Shown: positions 1-8,231 of the stretch, one piece after another
Position numbering within the stretch: the first letter of the stretch is position 1
Layout of the letters: each line of letters begins with the position of its first letter
NCBI GenBank assembly: GCA_023489435.1
Contig: JAMDCA010000018.1
Location: 1-37,180, forward strand
Length of the DNA: 37,180 nucleotides
Origin: Thermoplasmatota archaeon
GTDB lineage: Archaea > Thermoplasmatota > Thermoplasmata > Thermoplasmatales > Thermoplasmataceae
Direction: 5' to 3'
Notes under the pieces: model-generated
What the model saw: the letters and a program-made list of their open reading frames with translations, nothing else
Told to the model about the DNA's origin: nothing
Databases searched by the model: none
Made by a program: the position numbers and the translations under genes

Positions 1-128
1 ACCTTTGTTTTCAGGAAATCCACCAGCTCATCGTTGATGAAAACTTTCCTCCGATACTTCACCACCTGAATGAAATGATAATAGAGAGAATAAACTGAAT
101 GAGCCCCTTTGTCGAGGTCATGGGACAC
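1..128 (-). CDS. tnpA: IS200/IS605-family TnpA transposase, N-terminal fragment cut by the window edge
   Basis: Reading leftward from a GTG at 126-128, 42 codons stay open to the window edge. The peptide carries HSVYSLYYHFIQVVKYRRKVF-like residues (positions 10-29), the typical opening of Y1 HUH transposases of the IS200/IS605 group, which excise and insert single-stranded DNA. The HUH and catalytic tyrosine motifs would lie outside the window, so activity cannot be judged. A perfect hairpin just upstream (142-158) fits the left end of such an element. The GTG start is the only in-frame start near the conserved N-terminus. No TnpB is visible. Confidence 0.75.
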   Translation of the reverse strand, partial: MSHDLDKGAHSVYSLYYHFIQVVKYRRKVFINDELVDFLKTK

Positions 129-435
129 AGTTATTATATTTCCTTATGAACCATAAGGATTTCGCTTTCATCCCCTCCCTTTCGGAATGGGATTTCCCGC
201 TCAATTTTGTTAAAACTAACCCATAATCCTTCCTGACTTTAAATATAATAAGTGATGATTGAAAGCTATCAGGGAACAAAAACCAATATATTGAGAACAT
301 AATCATTATATTGACACTTCTCCAAAAATACCTGAAATAGCCAGCGAATTGATTACTGTTGACCCCTGAGATAAACTTATTAGGAAATTTACACTTATCA
401 GTCTTCATATACACACATTCAACAGTTGGAACAAT
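129..435. other. Gene-free interval containing IS end and the promoter of the next gene
   Basis: About 300 bases with no convincing gene. The left part holds the hairpin at 142-158. The right part holds a TATA-like sequence TTCATATACAC at 404-414, centred about 27 bases before the ATG at 436. This predicts a leaderless or near-leaderless transcript, common in Thermoplasmatales. A long open frame on the minus strand here has no recognisable motif and runs antisense through the next gene, so it is treated as chance. Confidence 0.5.
142..158. repeat. Perfect 7-bp stem, 3-base loop hairpin, probable IS200/IS605 end
   Basis: CCTTATG, loop AAC, CATAAGG. It lies 14 bases upstream of the tnpA GTG. 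Subterminal hairpins of this kind are what TnpA recognises at the ends of IS200/IS605 elements. The exact element boundary and cleavage tetranucleotide cannot be fixed without an empty site. Confidence 0.5.
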
Positions 436-867
436 ATGAAAACTCAGGAAGAAACACCAATTAAAGATTCTGATACTGGCAGAAATTTCACCAATATTGG
501 GGAATTGTCCCTTGCGATTAGTAAGGGTTTGAGCCTCCAGAATAGAAGCATGAGCCAGGAAGAAGCTTTTGAAGCAGCTGAACATCTCATTAATTTTTTT
601 GGGTACAATGACAGGGTCATTGACAACATGCTGGAACCGGAAGATCGAGACGCCTTTTACACAATGGAAGACATTGGAGTCCTGCAGACAGAACGTGAGG
701 AAACAACCCTCTATGACGGGAGGGAGTGGAGGATCCACTACTGGATACTCAACGTAAACAGGATAATCGAACTTTCCAAGCTCAAGACTGTGGAAACTAG
801 CGTTGAAAAAGCTGAGGCTTACCAGATTTATGAAGAGATCCCTGACGAGTACTGGAAGATGAATTAG
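436..867 (+). CDS. Conserved-looking small protein of unknown function, possibly winged-helix
   Basis: 143 residues, ATG start placed by the TATA-like box about 27 bases upstream. I do not recognise a named family. The middle (about residues 40-110) alternates predicted helices (MSQEEAFEAAEHLINFF) with a two-strand, charged segment ending in WRIHYWIL. This could be a winged-helix fold, but no DNA-binding motif is certain. There is no signal peptide, membrane segment or metal motif. The protein is acidic. It ends 8 bases before the Rli1 start, so the two genes are probably co-transcribed, hinting at a translation-linked role. That link is inference from position only. Confidence 0.6.
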   Translation: MKTQEETPIKDSDTGRNFTNIGELSLAISKGLSLQNRSMSQEEAFEAAEHLINFFGYNDRVIDNMLEPEDRDAFYTMEDIGVLQTEREETTLYDGREWRIHYWILNVNRIIELSKLKTVETSVEKAEAYQIYEEIPDEYWKMN

Positions 868-875
868 GTGATCCC

Positions 876-2648
876 TTGCATATCGCAATCCTCGACCATG
901 ACAAGTGCCATCCTAAAAAATGCAACCACGAATGCCAGTATTACTGCCCGCCAGTAAGAAGCGGCACTCCGACTATCGTTTTCCCGGAGGCAGACGCCCA
1001 GGCTGTTATCAATGAGCCGTTATGCATTGGGTGTGGTATTTGCGTGCACAGGTGCCCATTCGGTGCAATAAAAATCGTCACTGTTCCGGACGAACTTAAT
1101 CATGACCTGACACACCAATACGCCCTGAATTCTTTCAGGCTATATTCCATTCCAGAGCTCTCCAGAGGTAAGGTCACAGCCTTGTTGGGCCAGAATGGGA
1201 TGGGAAAGAGCACCACACTCAAGATATTGGCCGGCATCCTTGTCCCAAACTTTGGAAAGTATGATGAGCCAGCTTCAAAAAAATCTGTCACTGATAAGTA
1301 TGCAACTTCAGTAATGGGAGACTACTTCGGTGGCCTTTACGATGGAAAAATGAAGGCTGTGCTCAAGGACCAGAATGTTGACCTGATCCCTAAAGTTGTC
1401 TCCGGCACAATTGGAGAAGTGCTGAAGAGAGGAGACCCCCAGGGAAGAATGGATGAGATCGCTTCCATGCTCAATCTCGATGCATCCCTAAACAAGGAGG
1501 TAAAGAGCTGCTCCGGAGGAGAACTCCAGAGGTTTGCCATTGGTGCGACACTGCTAAAGGATGCTGACATCTATCTTTTTGATGAAATGTCGTCCTATCT
1601 GGATGTGGCCGAAAGAATTCGTGTTGCAGGCATAATCCAGAAACTGGCTAAGAAGAAGACTGTAATGGTGGTCGAGCACGATCTGGCCCTTATGGACTGG
1701 ATGGCAGACACTGTGCACGTGGTATATGGGCAAACTGCCACCTATGGTATCATCAGTGAGCAGAGAACCAGTAATAAGGCCATAAATTCCTTCCTGGAAG
1801 GATATCTGAGGGAAGAGAATGTCAGGATAAGGAATTACTCCATCGATTTTCACGAGAAATCTGACAGGAGAGTATCAACCGGCATAGAAATTGCTTCATG
1901 GACTGACATGGAAAAAACCCTTGGTGATTTCAAGCTCAAGATCAACGGCGGCCTCATCAGGACTGGAGAAGTTATTGGAGTGCTCGGTAAAAATGCCCTT
2001 GGCAAATCCAGCTTTGCAAAGATGCTTGCAGGTGTTACTGAGCCAGATTCTGGATCACTCTCCAAGACTTTGAGGATTTCATATAAGCCACAATACATTT
2101 CAACTGATTTTGATGGCACAGTATTTTCTCTTCTTGCCCAGGCGCTGCAAGAAAGGATGCAGTCAGGCCTCATCAAGAATGAGATCATCCAGCCTCTGGA
2201 AATTGAAACCCTCTATGATCAGAACGTTCAGGATTTGTCAGGGGGAGAACTCCAGAGGGTGTCCATTGCCCTGACTCTTTCCATGGATTCTGACCTTTAC
2301 ATCCTGGATGAACCCTCAGCCCATCTCGACAGCGCATACAGGATGTCAGCCGCCAGGATCATAAAGAGGGTTATGGAGAACAACAAGAAGAGCGCATTCG
2401 TCATAGACCACGATGTTTACTTCATAGACCTCATTTCAGACGCCCTGATAGTTTTCGGCGGTACACCGGGAAAGGAAGGAGAATCTCATGGCCCCCTTTC
2501 AATGAGGGAAGGTATGAACCTGTTCCTCAAGGATGCGGGTGTATCGTTCAGGAGAGATGCACTGACAAGAAGGCCAAGGATTAACAAGTCGGACAGCAGG
2601 CTGGACAAGACCCAGCGTGAATCCGGGAACTATTATTACTCCGAGTGA
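876..2648 (+). CDS. rli1: ABCE1/Rli1 ribosome-recycling ATPase
   Basis: 590 residues, a normal length for the family. ABCE1 splits terminated or stalled ribosomes into subunits together with aRF1 or Pelota (also in this window). The N-terminus has eight cysteines for two [4Fe-4S] clusters: C11, C16, C20, C24 and C50, C53, C56, C60 (CIGCGICVHRCP). It is followed by two ABC domains. Walker A sites are GQNGMGKST and GKNALGKSS, signature motifs CSGGELQRFAIG and LSGGELQRVSIA, and Walker B segments DIYLFDEMSSYLD and DLYILDEPSAHLD. The start is TTG 876, chosen because AGGTGAT lies just upstream and the Fe-S domain begins at once. All catalytic motifs are intact. Confidence 0.97.
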   Translation: MHIAILDHDKCHPKKCNHECQYYCPPVRSGTPTIVFPEADAQAVINEPLCIGCGICVHRCPFGAIKIVTVPDELNHDLTHQYALNSFRLYSIPELSRGKVTALLGQNGMGKSTTLKILAGILVPNFGKYDEPASKKSVTDKYATSVMGDYFGGLYDGKMKAVLKDQNVDLIPKVVSGTIGEVLKRGDPQGRMDEIASMLNLDASLNKEVKSCSGGELQRFAIGATLLKDADIYLFDEMSSYLDVAERIRVAGIIQKLAKKKTVMVVEHDLALMDWMADTVHVVYGQTATYGIISEQRTSNKAINSFLEGYLREENVRIRNYSIDFHEKSDRRVSTGIEIASWTDMEKTLGDFKLKINGGLIRTGEVIGVLGKNALGKSSFAKMLAGVTEPDSGSLSKTLRISYKPQYISTDFDGTVFSLLAQALQERMQSGLIKNEIIQPLEIETLYDQNVQDLSGGELQRVSIALTLSMDSDLYILDEPSAHLDSAYRMSAARIIKRVMENNKKSAFVIDHDVYFIDLISDALIVFGGTPGKEGESHGPLSMREGMNLFLKDAGVSFRRDALTRRPRINKSDSRLDKTQRESGNYYYSE

Positions 2649-2663
2649 GCTTATGTTCTCTTA

Positions 2664-4571
2664 TTGCCAGAAATAAATTTCGAATTAACAGGCAAGGATG
2701 GCCTTGCCAGAACTGCAAAATTCAAGACTCCTCACGGCATTATTGAGACGCCAACAATTCTTCCGGTAATCAATCCCAATATACCCACTCTGGGAATCAA
2801 TGAGATGGTTTCAGTTGGTGCCCAGGCATTCATAACAAACAGCTACATTATCAGGAGGAGTGAAAACCTAAGGGAAAAGGCTGAAAGAAATGGCGTCCAC
2901 TCCCTCATTGGGTTTGACGGCCCAATTATGACGGATTCCGGGACTTTCCAGAGCCATGTCTATTCAGATGTTGAATACACCAACCTTGAGATTGTTGAGT
3001 TTCAGAGAAAGATTGGAAGCGATATTTCAACTATTCTCGATATATTCTCTGAACCTGATTTTTCCCACGAAAAGGCTGAATACGCGGTCAATGAGACTTT
3101 TGCCAGAATGAGTGAAATTCCGCATGGAGTGAATGATACTATACTTGCTGGGCCAATTCAGGGTTCCGTGTACAACGACCTCAGGAAAAAATCTGCGGAA
3201 CTCATGAGTTCCTCCCAGGCGGGTTACCTGCCAATTGGGGGAGTAGTACCGCTTCTTGAAAATTACCGATATGACGCTCTCGTTGACATTATCATAAATT
3301 CAAAGTTGAATGCCAGTTTTTCCAAACCCATTCATCTCTTTGGGGGAGGCCATCCCATGTTCCTGTCGATGGCTGTCCTGCTTGGTGTGGATATTTTTGA
3401 CTCTGCTTCTTATGTGAAATATGCAAGGGATGACAGGATGCTTTTTTCTGATGGTTCCAAGGAATTAAGCAGGATTTCCACACTGCCGAGGTGGAGCCCT
3501 CTTTACGGAAAGTTCACTGTTAAGGAGATAAAAGATATGGGTGTCGAGGACAGGAAAAAAGCCCTTTCCCTGCATAACCTGGCTGCCATATTCAACGAAC
3601 TTCAGGAGATCAGGGAGAGGATATTTCAGCAGACTTTGTGGCAGTATGTTGAATCCAAGGCCAGAAGCCACCCTTACCTTTTCAGGGCTTACAAGAGAAT
3701 TCTGGAATATTCTGAAATTCTTGAGAAATACGAGGACCTCTCAAAGAAGAGCACTTTCTTCTATTTCGACAGGTATTCAGACCAGACGCCATACGTAAAA
3801 CGCCTTTCGAAATTCACTGGAGATTTCAGTACCCCAGCTAAAGAGCCCGTCATACTTGGAGATGAGCACTGGCATCCGGGAAGGCCTCATGACAAGGGCA
3901 TCAAGTCTGCTTACGAACATTCAGGCAGGCCATTTTTCATTAAGTGGCAGAACACGCTCATACCGCTTGAGCTTGATGAGACATACCCTGTGGAGCAGAT
4001 CATTACAGCTGGAGGTGAACTGCCTTCCGGCGATATTATAACCCCGCTAAATGGGCTGCAACTTTCGGAATCAAAGATCAGGGATTTCGACATAGACCGG
4101 GTCAGGGTTGTGGCAGATTACCAGTTCGGGCCTGGAACCGGTGCAAAGCTATTTCCTGATAATACAGTGGTAACTAGGTCAAGGAATACGGGAAGGATCA
4201 GGGGGATTTTCCTCAATAGCGAGTTGCTGGCCACACTCAGGGCACACGACGGGTTCTTCACCATGACCATTGCGGGCGCCAGAAAGTTAAAGGATGCCTG
4301 CCCGGCCCCCTCCCACAGAATTGTGGTAACTGATGACAGCGCGGAATTCAATTCAAAGGGATTCAATGTCTTTTTCAAGTTCATCAGATCAAATGATGAG
4401 TCTATTATAGCTGGCAATGAAGTACTGGTGGTAGACAGCGGGGATAACCTGGTGGCGGTTGGGAAGAGTGTTCTTTCAGGAAAGGAGATTAAGCACTTCC
4501 GATCTGGTGTCGCGGTGAAGGTTCACAAGGGAGTCCTGCAAGGGGAAGAAAAGGAAACGGAATCAGATTAG
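2664..4571 (+). CDS. tgtA: Archaeosine tRNA-guanine transglycosylase, zinc site degenerate
   Basis: 635 residues. TgtA exchanges guanine at position 15 of tRNA for preQ0, the first step of archaeosine formation. The TIM-barrel domain (about 1-350) keeps both catalytic aspartates: D91 in MTDSGTFQ and D246 in VDIFDSASY. A C-terminal extension ends in a PUA RNA-binding domain (about 555-628, VVDSGDNLVAVGKSVLSG). The usual zinc motif LPCSCPVC is here LPRWSPLY (residues 274-281), so all three zinc cysteines are lost, while the fourth ligand H304 remains. The only workable in-frame start after the upstream stop is TTG 2664, 15 bases after Rli1. It overlaps the convergent EamA gene by 4 bases. The zinc-less sister family ArcS is an alternative, but both active-site aspartates argue for TgtA. 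Confidence 0.88.
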   Translation: MPEINFELTGKDGLARTAKFKTPHGIIETPTILPVINPNIPTLGINEMVSVGAQAFITNSYIIRRSENLREKAERNGVHSLIGFDGPIMTDSGTFQSHVYSDVEYTNLEIVEFQRKIGSDISTILDIFSEPDFSHEKAEYAVNETFARMSEIPHGVNDTILAGPIQGSVYNDLRKKSAELMSSSQAGYLPIGGVVPLLENYRYDALVDIIINSKLNASFSKPIHLFGGGHPMFLSMAVLLGVDIFDSASYVKYARDDRMLFSDGSKELSRISTLPRWSPLYGKFTVKEIKDMGVEDRKKALSLHNLAAIFNELQEIRERIFQQTLWQYVESKARSHPYLFRAYKRILEYSEILEKYEDLSKKSTFFYFDRYSDQTPYVKRLSKFTGDFSTPAKEPVILGDEHWHPGRPHDKGIKSAYEHSGRPFFIKWQNTLIPLELDETYPVEQIITAGGELPSGDIITPLNGLQLSESKIRDFDIDRVRVVADYQFGPGTGAKLFPDNTVVTRSRNTGRIRGIFLNSELLATLRAHDGFFTMTIAGARKLKDACPAPSHRIVVTDDSAEFNSKGFNVFFKFIRSNDESIIAGNEVLVVDSGDNLVAVGKSVLSGKEIKHFRSGVAVKVHKGVLQGEEKETESD

Positions 4572-5464
4572 GAAACAGGATGGGCAGATGACCCCCTCCG
4601 TCCCTTAAGGTACTTGTCAAGAGACGTCAGGAACATTGCCATTATCATCACTGCACCTCCCAGGATCACGTATATTCCCAGATGCTCGTGGGCGAGAATA
4701 ACTGCAGCAAGGGCAGCGAAAATAGGTTCAGCTACAAAGATTATGCCTGCAGCGGTTGGTTCCACATAAATAAGGGCAACTGTACTGACATAATAGCCAA
4801 AGACACTCCCGAAGATCGCGGTGAAAATTATTGCAAATACCACGTACAGGTTAATGGTACCTAACCCGCCGGGTGTAAATGGGATTGAAATGGTGGAGAA
4901 GATGGTAACTGCAGCTATCTGGTAGAATGTAAACGTGGAGGAGTTGATGTTCCTCGAGTGCTTTGAGACATAGGCAATCTGCACAGCATATCCAACGGCG
5001 CATATGAGTGTCAGAAGGTCACCCAGTTCTGTGCCAAGGTTGCTCAAGGATCCAAGGGACATCAGAATAAGCCCGCCAAAGGCAATAATAGAGGCAAAAA
5101 GGTCCATTCTGGAAACTTTTGTCTTCAGGTACAGGTATGACATGAGGGGGAGAATGACGACATACGCCCCGGTGATGATCCCAGAAGCTGCGGCACTTGT
5201 GTATTCAAGGCCCACTGTCTGGAAATAATAGCCGATGAAAAGCAGGAAACCTGCTACCATTCCGTGCTTTATGTTAGATGGTGCCAGGAAGCCTTTTCCT
5301 CTCCTCACGAAGAAAGCCAGCATTATGGTGGCCGCCAGAAACCGCAGTGCTAGAAACGGGCCCGGGCCTATATATCCAAGGGCAACCTTGACCACCGGGA
5401 AAGTAACACCCCAGAAGAAGGTCACTGAGAGCAACAGCCCCATGTAAAGTATTTTTCTATCCAT
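4568..5464 (-). CDS. EamA/DMT-superfamily transporter
   Basis: 298 residues with about ten hydrophobic segments and the duplicated five-helix pattern of EamA drug/metabolite transporters. The first segment contains FFWGVTFPVVKVALGYIGPGPFLALR and the second repeat contains GYYVSTVALIYVEPTAAGIIFVAEPIFAALAAV, a typical family signature. It ends in a short basic cytoplasmic tail. The substrate cannot be predicted; exporters of amino acids or metabolites are common in the family. ATG start; a TATA-like GAATATATG (minus strand, near 5503-5511) lies about 40 bases upstream. Convergent with tgtA, whose stop it overlaps. Confidence 0.88.
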   Translation of the reverse strand: MDRKILYMGLLLSVTFFWGVTFPVVKVALGYIGPGPFLALRFLAATIMLAFFVRRGKGFLAPSNIKHGMVAGFLLFIGYYFQTVGLEYTSAAASGIITGAYVVILPLMSYLYLKTKVSRMDLFASIIAFGGLILMSLGSLSNLGTELGDLLTLICAVGYAVQIAYVSKHSRNINSSTFTFYQIAAVTIFSTISIPFTPGGLGTINLYVVFAIIFTAIFGSVFGYYVSTVALIYVEPTAAGIIFVAEPIFAALAAVILAHEHLGIYVILGGAVMIMAMFLTSLDKYLKGRRGSSAHPVS

Positions 5465-5513
5465 CGGCTTTCCTTGAAAACTTTAGCCCGTAGATAACAC
5501 TTATGTCATATAT

Positions 5514-6650
5514 TCACGAAAACAGATTAAGGAGAATTGATGGGTGCCTTGCAACAACAGAAAGCACAAGCCTGGAAGGGTAGTCAATGTCGCCAACACT
5601 GTTTATGGTGTCCAGCACCTTCGGCGAAGACAGTATTCTGTAAATCGCCCTTAAAGAGTTGTCACTGAGCCGCGCAAACATTCTCTGAACCAGGCCGTCC
5701 ATCCAGAGCTCCCTTCCAATCTCAGACTTCCAGTATTTCTGGTATCTGGAAAGGAATTCACTGCTGAAATTCCCTTTTTCAAAAGCCTCGGTTAAAGCCC
5801 TTGCGGCATGCTTAGACGAAACAATTCCTGTATAAATGCCACCACCAGTGAGAGGTTTTACGATTCCTCCAGCATCACCCACCAGGAGAGACCTGTTGCC
5901 ATATGTCTTTCTCAGATATGAGATGGGGATCGGGGCACCATTGATGCCAAGGACAGTGTCCATTGGGAAACGCTTTGAAATCGCCTCATAATAGGATCTG
6001 GTGCCCGAACCAATGGTCCCCACGCCTATCCTTGATATATTTCCCGTTGGGACGGCCCATGCAAAGAACCCCTTGGACACATCTGATCCAAGGTACACTG
6101 TCACGCTGTCCTGGTCCTCCATCTTAAATGCGGAGTCCACCTGATATGTCGACACAACTCTTCTTGGCTTTTCGGTGTAAAGGTCCTTCCGCACAATGCT
6201 GTTGGCCCCGTCTGCTCCGATGACAACCCTTGCCCTTTCGGTCTTCTGGATGCCGTTTTCCCTGAACTTCACTTCTGCAAAATCATTGCCTGCAGATACG
6301 GAACTGACCCTGGCATTAACTCTTAGATCCGTGCCTGAATCCACAGCCATGGATGAGACATCCTTGTCAAATGCATCTCTATAAATGACGATTGTTTCAT
6401 CTGTCTTTTCAATGTGCAGGGGTTCTTCCCCTGGAAAGTAGACATTTGCCCCCTTCACTCTGTTGGCAATAGAAGTACTTTTTACGTAACTGAATACCCT
6501 GCTTGTAACGACACCTGTGCAGTCAACCGGCCTGCCTACCTCTGGATGTTCTTCCAGGTTAAGAACCTGAAATCCCCGCTTAGAAAGAAGATGGGCCAGA
6601 TATGAGCCCGAGGGGCCAGCACCAACCACGATGGCGTCCTTCACATTCAA
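5514..6650 (-). CDS. Geranylgeranyl reductase family FAD-dependent oxidoreductase
   Basis: 378 residues. An N-terminal Rossmann motif GAGPSG (10-15) binds FAD, C44 in GRPVDCTG matches the conserved cysteine of archaeal geranylgeranyl reductases, and the second FAD motif LLVGDAGGIVKPLTGGGIYTG follows the GFFAWAVP segment, a variant of the family's YxWxFP lipid-site motif. Family members hydrogenate the isoprenoid chains of archaeal membrane lipids. Thermoplasmatales carry several paralogues, so whether this is the main lipid reductase is open. TTG 6650 and GTG 6644 are both possible starts. The gene precedes the EamA transporter by about 50 bases on the same strand. Confidence 0.87.
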   Translation of the reverse strand: MNVKDAIVVGAGPSGSYLAHLLSKRGFQVLNLEEHPEVGRPVDCTGVVTSRVFSYVKSTSIANRVKGANVYFPGEEPLHIEKTDETIVIYRDAFDKDVSSMAVDSGTDLRVNARVSSVSAGNDFAEVKFRENGIQKTERARVVIGADGANSIVRKDLYTEKPRRVVSTYQVDSAFKMEDQDSVTVYLGSDVSKGFFAWAVPTGNISRIGVGTIGSGTRSYYEAISKRFPMDTVLGINGAPIPISYLRKTYGNRSLLVGDAGGIVKPLTGGGIYTGIVSSKHAARALTEAFEKGNFSSEFLSRYQKYWKSEIGRELWMDGLVQRMFARLSDNSLRAIYRILSSPKVLDTINSVGDIDYPSRLVLSVVARHPSILLNLFS

Positions 6651-6729
6651 GCAGTGCCTTCCTGTTTAAAACGTTTGACTTTCTGCACTGAAGGTGCGGG
6701 TTTTCAGGTTTTTCAGAAAGTGCTTTATC

Positions 6730-7318
6730 ATGAAACGACAGTTTTGGATAGGCCGGATGAAAGAGATCAACCCTGGAGAGCTGAAGAATATACTCTTTGA
6801 AGTTGCGTTCAGGGGTGGCCTGTCGGTTATGGTATGGGGAACGCCAGGCATAGGCAAGTCACGGATTGTTAGGGAAACTGCAGCTGAGTTCGGTCTCTCC
6901 ATGCTTGACCTAAGGCTCAATTACTATGGGAGTCTGACCTCCTGGGTATCCCGGTGAAGACAGACCAGGACATGGAGTTCATACAATGCTCCCAGCTTCC
7001 TTCATCCGGGAAAGGTATATGGTTCCTGGACGAACTCACACATGCCAGAACATCACTGCAGTGGCTTATTTTTCAGCTTAACCCTGGACACCAAAAACAC
7101 AGTGATTCATGCCCGGAAGTTTGCGGTATGTCAGGACTCCCTCTGGCTTTTTGAAAGGAAAAAGGCTCTGATGAAACCAGTAAAATAAGCAATAGAGAAA
7201 ATTCTGGAAATTGAGGTAAGATTTCCAGCGGATCAGCACCTTTACCGTGAGAGAATCTCTGACTTTATTGACAGGATCTCATGGAAACAGACAATAATTA
7301 GGCGAACCCTGATCTTAT
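6730..7318 (+). pseudogene. Decayed MoxR-like AAA+ ATPase
   Basis: The reading starts with KEINPGELKNILFEVA and a good Walker A, WGTPGIGKSR (about 6838-6867). It then needs a frame change near 6930 to continue as SDLLGIPVKTDQDMEF and the Walker B segment GIWFLDELTHARTSLQWLIFQL. A second frame change near 7080 gives LTLDTKNTVIHARKF, and the frame then stops at 7186-7188. A further fragment (IEKILEIEVRFPADQHLYRERISDF) runs on to about 7318. The sensor and arginine-finger part is missing. MoxR ATPases normally act as chaperones with VWA-domain partners; none is present here. Two frameshifts and truncation make this a broken gene rather than two small ones. Confidence 0.8.
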
Positions 7319-7322
7319 GAAA

Positions 7323-7332
7323 AGTTTAAGTT
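7323..7332 (+). promoter_or_regulatory. TATA-like box of the 2-hydroxyacid dehydrogenase gene
   Basis: AGTTTAAGTT centred about 26 bases before the ATG at 7354, a spacing that predicts a leaderless transcript. Confidence 0.4.
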
Positions 7333-7353
7333 AATCACAATATCTTTTTCTCA

Positions 7354-8229
7354 ATGAAAGCCACCATTTTGCACGATGTCAGCCCGGAAGTTGCGGAAAA
7401 GTGCAGCAAGATAGCAGGCATTGAAGTCTCAGTGCAGAAACCTGAAGATGCAGACATACAGATTATTTTGCCAAGATTTGTTCCAACAGATAGGTTGAAA
7501 GCCGTCCAGACAATAAGCGCAGGAGTGGATCATCTTGAGTTCAGCCGGCTTCCTCCCAATGTGGAGGTTTTCAGTAACGCTGGAACTTTCTCTGACCCTG
7601 TGGCAGAACATGCTTTCGCAATGATGCTGGCACATGAAAAGAGAATCTGCCAGTTTTTTTCGGAAACAAGAAATGGAAATTACAGGAAGGAGAGAGTGGG
7701 CTCCCTTTCTGGCAGAACTTTGGGTGTGCTTGGCCATGGTGGCATCGGCCGGAGCAGCGCCAGAATTGCAAAGGCGTTCGGCATGAATGTCAATGCCTTC
7801 ACCCGTACCCCCCGGGAAGACAGGAATGTGGACCGTTTCATGGATTCAGCAGAGGAACTGGTAACCAATTGCGACGTGCTCTTGATTGCACTTCCAAAGA
7901 CAAAGGAAACCCTAGGTATTGTGAACAAGAATCTTCTGTCTAAATTCTATGGAGATATGATAGTGAATGTTGCCCGTGCAGACATAGTTGCTGAAGGCGA
8001 TCTCCTGCATTTCCTTGCGGAAAACCCTGAAAAAGTCTACCTCACTGATGTGTGGTGGAATGAGCCAAAGGTCTCTTTCCCAATACCTGAGAATGCATAC
8101 CTCACACCCCATATTGGAGGCATATCAAGAAATTCAGTAGATAATGCAATTTACATGGCATGCGAAAACGTCAGAAGGTATCTGGAAGGGCACCCCGAAA
8201 ACCGGGTAAGAATAAACGAATACAGGTAA
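7354..8229 (+). CDS. D-isomer-specific 2-hydroxyacid dehydrogenase
   Basis: 291 residues, slightly short for the family. The NAD-binding motif is GHGGIG (127-132, GRTLGVLGHGGIGRSSARIA). The catalytic triad is visible as R208 (VNVARAD), E237 (DVWWNEP) and H253 (LTPHIGG). The family interconverts 2-hydroxy acids and 2-keto acids with NAD(P)H; candidates include glyoxylate/hydroxypyruvate reductase and D-lactate dehydrogenase, and the sequence alone does not decide. The N-terminal substrate domain is short. ATG start set by the upstream TATA-like box. The gene is monocistronic and convergent with polB, 2 bases apart. Confidence 0.9.
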   Translation: MKATILHDVSPEVAEKCSKIAGIEVSVQKPEDADIQIILPRFVPTDRLKAVQTISAGVDHLEFSRLPPNVEVFSNAGTFSDPVAEHAFAMMLAHEKRICQFFSETRNGNYRKERVGSLSGRTLGVLGHGGIGRSSARIAKAFGMNVNAFTRTPREDRNVDRFMDSAEELVTNCDVLLIALPKTKETLGIVNKNLLSKFYGDMIVNVARADIVAEGDLLHFLAENPEKVYLTDVWWNEPKVSFPIPENAYLTPHIGGISRNSVDNAIYMACENVRRYLEGHPENRVRINEYR

Positions 8230-8231
8230 GG

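Noticed and set aside
118-888. 256-codon open frame on the minus strand
   Set aside because: Antisense to the gene at 436-867 and to the IS end, with low-complexity, Phe-rich composition and no motif; the plus-strand gene has a promoter and good context.
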